From contig CAMPET010000184.1 of the NCBI GenBank assembly GCA_946803715.1, positions 81,209 through 145,208 on the forward strand: a stretch of DNA of 64,000 bases. The letters are read 5' to 3'. Every line of letters starts with the position of its first letter. The first letter of the stretch is position 1. Positions 11,101 to 23,700 of the stretch are shown here, in pieces. Below the pieces are notes generated by a model. The model searched no databases and was not told where the DNA came from. It saw nothing but the letters and a program-made list of their open reading frames with translations. A program made the position numbers and the translations under genes. This DNA comes from Beroe ovata (Eukaryota; Ctenophora; Nuda; Beroida; Beroidae).

Positions 11101-14100
11101 ACGATTCTGAAGGTGAATGGATAGTCCACATCAAGTTCATCCTCAATCACTCTGTTTTCGTCGATTATCGTTTCATAGACTGAATTTCTGAAATCAACGG
11201 GGCAGAAACCACGCCCAGTTTTCTTCAGATAAGCTAGGTTATCATACAATGATCTGTACAGGAATTTGAACCCTGCCACCACGTACGGAATCCAGCTCGT
11301 CACCGCACAATCGGCTGCCGATACCGGACCACATTTCTCCTGAGCACGCACGTGAATCTCGTCGATTTTGTGCCGACTCGGTCGCTCGGACCACTCCTCC
11401 GTCAGGAGACTCTGGTAAGTTTCCAGGGTAATACCCAGGAGTTTGGGTTGGGGCAAAATGAGGGTGCTGTTCGTTCCCGTCACTATCTCCATGTAATCGG
11501 CGACATATCGGTCACGAGCAACTGATATTCCCAGAATGTAGATCGCATTTCGTACCCCTATCTCATCCACGAGATACCTCAATATAGCCTTTGCAGCAGA
11601 CGCACTATTGGACAAGATAAGCTGCACATCAGCCGGCTCACCGCCTGTCGTGTTGTATGTTTCCCCGACTTTGTACGCTTCCTTTGACTTCCATATTTCC
11701 GTCATCCGACCACACCCAACTGTCAGCGTGTAATTCTCGTAGATAAACTCCGCCATTTCTTTAGAAAAGGGGTGATACCATATATCCATGTACTGATAGT
11801 CCATTTTCTTCAGAAATTGAATCGTGATCCTCGCTTCAACAGACTCAGTGTCAATAAGTGAGTAGACGGTAGGGAATTTTGTACTGTCCATGAGCTCCGC
11901 GTCATTGTACATGTACACGAAAGTGGGCACGTGGTATGAGACTTGGACAGCCGTTGTGAGCTGTACAAACTGCTTGTAATCCACCGCCGACACCCCCACA
12001 ATCTGCTGGTTTTGAGATAGTGCCACCGCTGCGCGCATTGCCGCGCTGTAATCATTGCACGTGTCGTAAAATTCGTATCCTAGCGACATGTTGAATTCCG
12101 ATCGGAATATCGGGTTGATTTCCTCAACGAGGTGCCTGAGAATGATAGCTTTCTGGATACCCCACTGACTCACTCCATCGTATGAACACTGCGTGATGGA
12201 GACGTTGTTTTCCGTTATCGTGGTTACAGTTTTGCCAATGTTGAAAAACCCGCCAATCATCAGATCACCGTCCTGTTTCGCTATTGGTTCGTTTATTGGG
12301 GCTGGAGTGCACGCTGATTGGTCACTTTGATCCAGGCAGTGACCTGATTGGTCAGTTTGATCTAAGCTGCAAGCTGATCGGTCCAGAGTTTTACAAGGGC
12401 CCACATAAACCAATATCATAAGTAGCAGAAGAGTGAATTTCATCTGGATTAAAATGCCTAGTGGACAGTGATGTTAAAAAGAAAAGATTAAAATAGGCAT
12501 CGCCGCCTTATACCTATCGAGTGAGACAGAAAACACTAAAATATTATATTGAATCAACAAGATCGGATAACAGCGGCGAAAATGAACGACCAGCATGTTT
12601 ACTAATGCCCATTATTACTTTATCAACACCCGTTATTATGCCTTTCAACGTATGATCGGTCGAAAATCACCACCCTGCATGAAAATTGAAAACGTGCGAT
12701 CCTTATAAGCTTATAAATTTGATAAACCTAGTTCAAAACTAAACATTTTATAATAACCCAATTCAAGATCCTTTAATAACCTAATTTAAGATACTATACA
12801 GTGTAACGAATTTAATTCAAATGAACGCAAACACACTAGGCGGCCGAAGGGGAAACAGCCCGCCTTTGTTTTTCACATCCCCAACCCATTCAATTGAATT
12901 GAGGAGCGTTAAAACAAGGGGGGGGGCACGAGGTGGTCATTATACTAAGAAAATTGCCCAATCGTTATGAAGATGAATAAAAAGTTTGAATAGCATTCAA
13001 TGTTGTTGTTCAATTCTTCAAGAAACAGTATTTGCTTTTATTATTATTTTTATTTCTTTATATGATATCGCAGTTCTAACGTTCCAACGTTGTAGACTTG
13101 TAGGTGCTATAATTAATCCAAAGAGCGAAAGGAATCAATTCACGCAGAATGAATATGGGAAATGAACACACTAATGTCATATTTCCTGGAAAATGATATT
13201 GAGACTGCGATAAATCAATACCGGATAATCTGAAAACAGATCAAAATCGGTTAGGAAATGTTAGCATATAATTTGTTATGAGTGAGTCTATAATATAGAC
13301 TATGACGAAAACAGCAAGCAGGACAAATTGACCGCGTCCATATTACAGGATATTATAACAATAATGGATCAGAGACCAGTTTCGATCAGAGCTCATCATG
13401 GATCAGATAGAACGCTTTGTTTCGGAGAGTCTCAAACCTCGAATGTAAACAATATATTGTGTAAGTGTAACTCTACAACGCTACCACCTCATCAATGTAA
13501 CTTACAGTATATAACATGATAGTAACGTTCATTACAAATGAATTTAATTAATTCATTGCATAACTATGAACAATGAACATAAAATATCATGAAATAAATA
13601 ACCACATATTTTAAATTGGGAAGGTAATAAAATTCAGTTAAGAATTGTTAATTGACCATTAGCAATATTAGCAATGTCCATACTGGAAATAAACGGTGAG
13701 CCCATTTCATGAGGAACAGGCACTTTTTGAGCACACGTTGCGCGCCCTAATTAAATTAGTAATTTTACTCAGTGATATGAAAGGTCTTAAATAACAGAGC
13801 CGCGCAGCGCTTGCGGAGTATTTTTGTCACGTGGTAACCGAACAGCCCTTTCGTATCGGCCGGGAATATTCGAATATAGTTGAATGATGCACCGTACACT
13901 TCAACGGGAATTTGATGGAAAATGAGGTGACTCAAATCAGATGTAAACTCCTCATCCTATTCAAAATTGTCCAGCTATAAACTGTTTAAATTCCCATTAT
14001 CATGCATCTCGACTTCAAATTCGCACACCATGATTAAGATTTAAGAACATATCATCCTTTGATTCCAATGGTCAATATGCCCAACTCGCCGTGCTCTCCT

Positions 14101-14667
14101 AGCCATTGTTTCAGGAAATGTTTCAGGAAATGTTTCAGGAAATGAATTAGACTCCTATACATTGCTCGTGTCAGGGTGATGAATTAATTCAGAAGGCGGC
14201 GATTCTATCAGAAGCCCCGGAAGCCAGTACAACGCCAAGTAGCCCAGCAATTAGCCCACGGATCAGTGACGTAGCCAGAGAGTATGCAGAGAATGCATGG
14301 ATACCCTGAGAAACCCCTTTGCATAGTCTGAGATTTTAGGAAAAGTTTTGTAATCACTGAAGTAACTAAACAGACTCATATACCCAATCGTCTTTGTGCG
14401 ATCAGCTCTATTTAAGTGAGTCTAGAAACGTGTCTGAATGAATGTCTGGTCACACGAGAGTCCTAACTCTACCCCTCTGTTTTGATCGGCTCAAGAAAGT
14501 CAGACTCGTTGAGAGATACGCACTTGAAATTTTTTCACCGGATAATTATACTGCGATAATTACTGGATGATTACTGCGATCTTAAGATGATAAGAAGTAG
14601 TGCAACAATTGGGTAGAAAAGCAATAAACTGCTGATGTTATGAGTATCTTTTGTGTTTTACGGAATG

Positions 14668-14704
<37 letters not shown>

Positions 14705-17700
14705 AGTTTGTCTATGTTGCAATGTGTGTGCGTGTCTTTATGCGTGTGTGTTTGTGTTCTATGAACACGGGAANGTGTGTGTGGGTGTGTGTGGGTGTGT
14801 GTGTGTTGCGTGTTTTTTCAACTTCCAAATCCAACATAGTACTTCCCTGATTGAATAACTCTCATGAGGTTATTCCAAGAAATGGGATTTGAATAGCACG
14901 TAACACACGACAATTAACTGCGTGATTGTTCCACTATTTCAACAAAACAATAAAATACAATTATTTCTAAGCAAAGTAGAAATTGGGTATTTGATTGTAT
15001 TATATGATAGTAACGTAGCATAATAGATATAGACTAACGAAATGGTCCCAGGTAGGTACTAATGTAACGAGAATTTCTATACAAACACCTGGCCATTTGT
15101 TATCAGTGGAGTTTATTTCAATAAGGTTGAACCCCGCATATTCTACGTCAGCAACAGCAATACGAATAATGGATCATGATAGTCTCGATTGGGTGGCAAA
15201 ACCGGGGACAATAAATAAGTCAACTATCAACTGACCGATAGAATGAAGATGGCCAAATGAAGAACCAAACAGACTATGAGTCGCTTATCAGCTAACCGAA
15301 GAAACAAACAGTCAAACGAGCGAACAAAAAAACCAAAGGGACATGCAGACGCTACTGATCGATTTTGAATATCAAGTAATGAACCCAAGTTTTAAAAACT
15401 GAATCTGGAGTTCAATAACTTGACATTGGGAATACTAATTTCAGAATACAAATCCGTTTTCAACCTCAAATTTGATTGTAATAAGTCGTGTCGATAAGTT
15501 TCAAACTTATCGGACGAACAAACAAACAAACTCCCCTACCTTCATAAGAAATGCCGCGTAGAAGGTCAGGATCCCCAGTATATCGAGAACATTGAATACA
15601 TCCCTGAAGTGTACAGCCAACTTTTCCGTGAACGTCATTGGTATCTGCTTCATCAGCTGGAAAAGGAAACATGGCATAAGTCGAAAATGTATCCGAGGGA
15701 CAGTGTAAGCTGCAACCCCGGGTGTAATTCATTGTAAGATGAAGATCACGTGATCAATCAAATCACAATTTACTTTGTACAAGATCGACTTAGCGCGCGC
15801 AACGCGCCGCGCTCAAAGGCGCGCCATTTCATCCATGGGTCCACGAAAATCTCTTTCGTCTTCCGCCGCGACACGAAAATTCGAAAATTTGTGCCACACT
15901 ATATCACAGTATGACACGAGTAAACGAACAGTCTGCTTCTTAAATTCATACCTGATGCCACTCAGATGGGACTTGTCCACAAACCCAGAGAAAGAGGACA
16001 ATGTCAATGCCGGTGAAGTTGGAAAAGGAGAAGATGTAACCTTGTCGCTTGTCCGGGACCAGTAAAGTATATCCGTATAGGGTGAGGAAGAGGAAATACG
16101 TGACCTGAAATGAGGAAATATGAGGAAATATTTAACCTGAAATGAGGAAATATGCCACCTAATATGAGGAAATATGCCACCTAATATGAGGAAATGTCAC
16201 CCAAAAGCACTGGTTTAGCTGCTCTCATTGCACTAGTATCTCTTGTTCTGACTCTTATGACTCAGAAGTTAAAACTTAGGGCTACAATGATACCTAGGCA
16301 TCTAATGTGTTTCCACGATTGCTCATTGCGTGTCTGAAGCCTAGGAGCATCATTTGGAGTCACCGTGTCCATTTTTTGCGCTTATCGTATCGGACAAAGG
16401 GAACACACTGCTTGAGCTTGCATCAGGAGAAGAATGTTTTGAACAATTGAATGATAATAGAGCCTCTCATCACCAAGAAGAAATACGAACAAATACGTCT
16501 CGCTAAGAGTCGTATAAAAGGCAGCAACGTTCAAGATTTGTTCTCATTTCTCCTTATTGTTCACTTTTTTTCGATGATCGGGCATCTTGTTACCCTCCTG
16601 ATTCTTTTCCCTGTTGTCACGCCTAATCATCTTTCCTCGGCCGACTTTATTCCTACCACCAGTTTTTTTCCAACGACCTCAGGTGAGAATCAGCCTCCGC
16701 AATAGCTCCTCAATAATGATGAATCATAAAGAATATTTGAGTTGAATAAATGTGTTTGATATTTTGATAACACGCACTCGAACCAAATTGTACTGTAATT
16801 TGGGTACGATACGCGGCATCTGGTAGTAATGCGCCAATGCGCGTGTACGGCGCGCATCTGAACCTTCCCAAGTAGGTGACGGTTATAGCCCCCAACTATA
16901 GTTGTGACGTTGGGCGTTAGTTGGGGTCTAAGCCCTAGGTGCGAGTGGTGCACTGGTGCATGTATCTCATGGTATTGGGAAAACGCCCAAAATAGCATTC
17001 CTGATAGGAATATACCACGATTAGTATCCGTGAAGTGTTTAAAAAACTTATTGGCGGCATAGTGATCTAGCTCAAATTATTCGGTCCCCACGAAATTATT
17101 AAGCACGTTTGATTTCAGCACCAGCATCCGACTTAGACAAGTGCAGAATCGGAGAGTACAACGGTTTTCTCAAGTATATCTGTAAGTTCGAGGGCAGTAA
17201 CAAGACTTATTTCCGGTGCTTGGGGTCTGACATTTACTACAGCGAGGCTCCGATAAAATGGAATTCTCGCTGCAATAAAGACCATGCATTTTACCAAGCA
17301 TGTGGGATGGTGGATGTTGGAAGCCATAATGAATTCGTGGATGAAGTATCAGTACTTTGTAATGCGTTCTACTGCGATAGGATGAGAGGAATGGCTCAGT
17401 TCGTACCACGGACACCGTTTACAATCCTAACAGCGGAGAATAGCTATGAAAATACGATCTGTGATGGTTTCAAGTCCTGTACAAATACAGACATTGACGA
17501 GGATCATTGTGAAGCCAATGATCTCATGAATTTGGATCACGTGTTGTTACAGAGTAACCGGTGTAACGACGCGTGTTCTGACACAATGTGCGAGGACGAA
17601 TCAAGGTGTAACGGTGTAATTTATGGGAAATATTGCATGGTAAACAACCAGGATAGAGAGTTCGTGGCCCCGGCCGAAATGTGCAATGGTGTAAAGTTTT

Positions 17701-20700
17701 GCTCTAACGGAGCAGATGAGGCGAATTGCCGATGGGCAGACGAAAATGGTCAACATTGCAGGAGAGAAGGAAGGGGATACTTAGCAATTGCTGACAACTT
17801 GAGATGTTTCCCCGGGTACATGAACTGCACAAACTATGTAGATCAAACCAATTGTACCGACCATGAGAAAGTGAGTTTGAGGTGCCGTGTGAACGGTTAT
17901 CTCTCAACTGTATCCAAACATGTTGTCTGTAAAGGCAAGCCTCAGCTATGCGAGGACAATCTCGAGAATCAGTGTGAGCAGGTCACTGCAAGTTGTCTGG
18001 TGCACAAGCATAGGATCTGCGACGGAACATCAGATTGCCAAGACAACAGCGATGAAACCCATCCTGCATGCCTCCGGAAAACGGAACATAAATGTCAGAG
18101 ACGGGGTTATCTGAATGCAGCGTTACCCATACCGTACTTGTGGCTGGTGGACGGATTCACAGACTGTGAAGAGGGAGAGGATGAGGTGAGATCGCTATGG
18201 CCTAGGTGTGGACGTGGTCCAACACTCAGGTTCAGAACAGAGAGTAGCGAATGCCTGAATGTCTTCCTGTGCAGGGGCGGGGAGGCTGGTTACGTTGAGG
18301 TAGATTTCCTTTGTGACGGAGTGGAGAGTTGTGGTTTTGAGAATCACCTCTGTTCCGAGTCAAGGAACTTCCCTAACATTTACACTGATCTCAGTGATAC
18401 CATCCGACCATCAGAAAAACAACGGTTAGGGATATATCACATGTCTTTCTGTGTCAAAGGAATGGCAAGAATCCAGGATCTCGCTGATAATCCGTGTATT
18501 CATCACGAGATCAAGGTTGCAGAAGATCACTACCTGTTTGGAGTCGACCAACAAAGCCAGGAATCATACCTTCTGCCACGGGTTGAAAGTACGTGTGACC
18601 ACGTGTATGGCGAGAATTATGTTTTTAGAAGCTGTACCAACGCATGTCACGACTCCACGTGCCCTCTAACTGTTATTCCTAAGGGGAACTCGTGTCCTAT
18701 GCAGTTTCACCAGAGGGTTAAAACGTATGCTATGGGCCCAAAAAGGAACGACCCTTACCTGGCTATGCTATGGAGGACTCGTGGCTGGTTCACCAATAGA
18801 ATCTTTGTGTGCAGCAACAATCTGAAGTGTCTCCCATATTCCAAGGTTTGTGATCTGGTTGCTGACTGTAGTGATGGGTCAGATGAGGCAGCATGTACCA
18901 ACCATTATCAATGTGAAACCACTAGTCAGTTTATCCCCAAGACACAGAAATGTGATGGAGTATTCCACTGTTTAGATCTCTCAGATGAATGCAATGATGA
19001 ATGCTCCAGAGAATTGTTGAGTGGTGTTGGTAAAAAACTAACTGCATGGGTCTTTGGATGCTCTGCAATGATATTCAATACATTTGCAGTAATCAGAAAC
19101 ATATCAACCATAAAGGAATCCAAAAACATGAGATTTATGACCAACAAAGCCTTGGTATTGCTCATTAATTTAGGCGACCTACTGATAGGGATATATCTAG
19201 TTACAGTTGCTTTCATGGACAAATCATTAAATGATAACTACTGTGTTCACCAAACAGAATGGCTAACAGATACAAAATGTAAAATAATCGGAGTATTAAA
19301 TACCATTGGATCTCAAGTTTCACTCATATCCATGACAACGCTCAGTATCATTAGGGCTAGGTGTGTGTCAAAGTCTCTGGCAAGCAAGTCTCCAAATGTT
19401 AACACAACAAACAAACTCGTACTACTCCTCAAGTTATCTGGCATAGTCTTGGCATCAGTAGCTCTGGCCATTGTTTCCATAATCCCTACTACGGAGGACT
19501 ATTTTGTGAATGGGCTACATCATGATCCTAAATACAAAGTTTTCATAGGCTTCCTAGATAAGGATAAGCACTTCGATGTCTTGTCCAGGTACTATGGTAG
19601 GATGCAGAAGAAGACCTTGAAGTGGAAACTTATCAAAGAGATGGTTAAAAACATGTTCACGCAAGAATACGGTGCACTGAAAGAAAAGAAGCTAGAGTTT
19701 TATGGGAATGATGCCACTTGCATGTTCAAGTATTTTGTCACCCCATCAGATCCTCAAAAGCAGTTCACTTGGAGTGTACTTGCACTCAATTTCTCATGCT
19801 TCATTGCCATTGCATTTGCATACTTGATAATATTATCTGTTTCCAAACGCTCCACCGCCACTTTGGGAGAAAGATTCAAGAAAAGACATAGAGCAACTCA
19901 AAGGAAAATCTCTGCCATAATTCTGACGGATTGTCTGTGCTGGATTCCATTCATTGTCCTGGCGATGATACACTCAGCTGGGCTTGTAGACGCCACTCAG
20001 TGGTACTCAGTGTTCTCAATCATCATTCTTCCAATCAATTCTGTGATTAATCCATTTATCTATGATCACGTGCTAAGCGAAATTGTCAAATCCACTTTCA
20101 ATAAGGTTTTCAAGTCTAAAACAAAGAACATAAATCAAGAAATTAATGAGCTAAAGGATCGGGAGAATGGTGAAGTGCAAGGAACGTCTGGGCCAGAAAG
20201 CCCGAAAGAGACTGTTTTCATGAATAAAACAGTTTCTGCTGACGTAATGCAAGGCTAAAACTCGATTGGCTTAAGGATAGATAAGATGGTGAGGGGATTA
20301 TGGGTAGGGCGATGGTCGCTGATGAGAGAATGATAGCAAGGTCATGATAAGGGGATCGAACGTCACACCGTTGAGATGTTCAGAAATCATTCGTTCATCT
20401 AGTTGAAAACTGCTTATTATCATTAACATCCAGCTTTTTATTATTTGGTATTTACATATTTCCCTTTTAAAGCTTTCTGCTGAAGTTAATTGTGATCGGA
20501 GAAAGTTATAAACTGAGCATGCGTTTGTTTATAACTTTAGAACGACCTTATCAGGTACCTCTCTATGAGTACCGGCTGAATTGATCGATATCAAATTCAA
20601 AATCACACACACACACACACACACACCGCCTCGGTGAGCAAGCTCGAAAAAATGGCCCTTCGGGCCCTTTTTGCTCGCGGTTCAACATCACCTACACATA

Positions 20701-23700
20701 CCGCGGAGGGCTTGCCAGCCCCCTGATTTTCCTTCCTGACGGATATGAAGGAGACGAAATCATTACTTCATTAATGCAATTCCTGTACCCTGGTGTAATT
20801 ATTGACTACCTACAACCTGGAACTATCAATATAAAACCTACTACACCTTTTCTACCACTATCTTGCTACTCGACGTGTGACTGCTACAATAATACCTACT
20901 ACTTTAAAATAATTAACTAATCAGATAATACGTTTAGTTAATCATAATCATAGGAAGATGTTCAAGATCTCAACAACCAGATACTAAGAGCACTCACAAA
21001 GTGAAGAGTGAACTTGGTGGCAGGAGAGGTGTAGTAGGCTACAAAAGCTTCCCGGGAGTGAACTTTTCTCCGATTTGGAGCTGGTCTTAGTGACCTGCAG
21101 TCTTCCGCATCATCTGAGGAGATGATATACTTTAAACTTTCATCAAACAGCAGGTAAACAACGTCACTTGTCAATTATCGATTCTGATTCAGCTACGTGT
21201 CCAAAAACCGACTTCTTTTTAAGTTCATAATGCAGGCCGGGACTCGAAATTTGCCAAAAATTGCGTCCCCTAATCCCTCTCCGTAGTAGCTGTAATTACC
21301 ACCCAACCTTATTCCATTCAGATCCCATTTGCCCCCTATGCCCTACACCCTTATCCCCGTAAACGCAAACCCCCTAAACCCCAACTTCCATAATTTGATG
21401 AAGTCCCCCATATCACATTACCACTCGACTGCTCTGATCAGCATACACTGATATTAAATAATTTATTACCTCCTGGATCAGACATATCTCCCCCTCTCGA
21501 GGATGGAGACAAGATCAGAGACTTGATACTAACACCCTTCCTCCTCCTACTCTTCTCTTCCTGACGGAATTCCCACGCTTGCTTCTCCTGCGGGGAACAA
21601 TTGTGTGAGCAGAATTAAGACGCTGGTCATGAGAAATTGTAGGTAGTTAATAAACTTCATCAAGAAACTGCGGGCTGAGTTATGAGCGTCTACTTTTGGC
21701 CAATTTTTTGAAATACCCTGTTATATGAGCTGTTATCTATATATTATCATGTTCTCTTTCTCCACTTCTTGGAAAATAAATGGCTAGAAGAAGAGAAGTG
21801 TTTCTCTGCGAGGAGACGGAGGTGTGATACTTCTATACTTTGACAAAAAGACATTGAGATAAGTACCAACTTGTTAAGTTGTTATCGGCTCTTTGTCTTG
21901 CCGCTGTTAGGGAGGAGAACAAGACAATAAGGAACAAAGCCCCAGAGGCTCGGCAAAGAAGACCGATAAGTTGCGTCAATATTTTTGAACATGAATGAGA
22001 ATCGAAAATGAGACTTTTGATTCAGAGAAAGGATGCTTTACCTACTCGTCAGGTCTCAGATTTGTTATCATAAGTGAGGATAAGTTTATAAGAAGATTTT
22101 AAGAGGTTCTGTTTGGCATGATGATAATCATGGTGAAACTTTCATCATCTTTCAGAATTTTCGTGAAAAACACAAAGGCATAAGTCGGAATATCCCCGGC
22201 ACCCCCATCCTAGGGTTCCCCCTTATAAAAATAAAGGCGGGTACCTCGGAGGACCTCAGGGCTCCCCCCACCCAGTTACCTGGTTTGTCATGTCACGTTT
22301 GTTGTATCGGAGGAGTAGGAAGAGAGGGGGAATGAAACAGAAGAGGATCTGCTTCATGCTCGTGCTGTGGTGTATCTCTCCCATCCACGTGTGGTTCAGG
22401 TAGCTCTGAACTGCGCTCTGACAGGCGGGGGATTCGATAGGTACACAATATCTTGGTGGTTGAAATAATTACAATGGATAGCGCCATTTGAGGCTACATA
22501 TGACTATTTGAGGCCAATGGTAATACGATTCTAGAGTGTCATTTTACCTTCTTGAATGTGTTTCATGACCCCAAATGATAGTTGAAATAGATGAGAAACA
22601 TAGGCAATAGGTACAACACAAATGTTGTGTCGGCCGAAATGAGTGAGAACCATAGGCAATAGGTATTATAACACAAGTCGTGTTGGCGAGGCTGTAGGTA
22701 GGCTCCTACCTCAGCCACGAAACTGTCAGCTCCGATGTTCTTGGCAAGTTCAATTAGGTTCATGCTGTTCACCAGGCTACGTGGGGCGGTGAGTATCCGG
22801 GTCCATTCCTTTCGATCATACTTCCTGGATAGCAACATGAGTGTCAAGTTGTGGTTAAGATGGGACCTAGATGGATGAAGGAACTGCAGACCTCCAACAT
22901 TATTTCCTGAATCCGAAATATCTTATCAACTGCATTGAGGGTCTTATCGGTATCTATTGACATAATTTCGTTTTCTTAAAATCTACAGGTATACAAGTAC
23001 AACTAAGGTATGATGTTCGATGTGTCCCGTACCGGTAACAAGTGCTCATCACTCCGCAAGCCAGCTGCTCAAACTTTTTCCCCTCCTTGAAGAGAAGTTC
23101 CGCGTTGTCCTCATCACAAGCCAACTTGTTCGACTCAAACTCCGACAAAAACCTGAACAATTTGAAACTAGCAGCGGAAAATATGTGTCAGCATAGTAAG
23201 TTTGTTTCTTGAGAAGCGAAATTCGACACGTGAGTTATTATAAAGTTATAAGTGAACTCTACACACCCTTTTCTCCAATCCCCAATCCCCATAATAGGTC
23301 CCCATAATAGGTTAGTGTGAAAAAATAACATATATAATATTCAGGCACCATTGTGAACGATGTGCAAATAAACACCAAAAGGGAGTGGTAAGGCTCCCAA
23401 GTGTCTCATGTCAGTCGTTTCACTTGTTCCCTAATATGTTAATATTTTTCACACCAACATCTCACTCCGTCATACTCACCACTTAATTTTAGCAGCANAG
23501 AGAAGTTCCGCGTTGTCCTCATCACAAGCCAACTTGTTCGACTCGAACTCCGACAAAAACCTAAACAATTTGAAACTAGCAGAGGAAGAAAATGTGTCAG
23601 CATAGTAAGTTTGTTTCTTAAGAAGCGAAATTCGACACGTGAGTTATTATAAAGTTATAAGTGAACTCTTCACACCCTTTCCTCCAATCCCCATAGGTAA

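Larger units (their letters stand above)
5350..21587 (-). other. TRPM2: TRPM2-like gene: transmembrane and pore exons 17-26
   Basis: Exons: 21587-21470, 21113-20998, 16104-15952, 15656-15540, 8476-8363, 8138-8016, 7829-7709, 6207-6042, 5666-5531 and the tentative 5380-5350. TM1 is split by the exon 18/19 join (TSPATKFTLHF then VTYFLFLTLYGYTLLV). TM5 carries the family block LGPKVIMIGKMMVDLCFF. The pore helix/filter reads NIFGEIGLEDMQ, with acidic residues at the filter, and is followed by a Cys-containing loop (GHCTKPDGCGDD). TM6 is NVLLLNLLIAIFSNT. The TRP-domain exon reads YETIESEASTIWKVQW, matching the family pattern FQQVQEHTDQIWKFQ. The micro-exon (CLQQCAQKEK) is accepted only because it restores phase between its neighbours. 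Introns here hold the two nested GPCRs, a MULE relic and a 32-bp minisatellite. Confidence 0.8.

Noticed and set aside
14640-14858. Cys/Val-repeat open frames
   Set aside because: Translation of a (TG)n microsatellite containing an N.
23499-23560. Second copy of TRPM exon 14 as a real duplicated or alternative exon
   Set aside because: It is truncated exactly at an N and flanked by a matching duplicate of exon 13's end, the pattern of an unmerged contig overlap.
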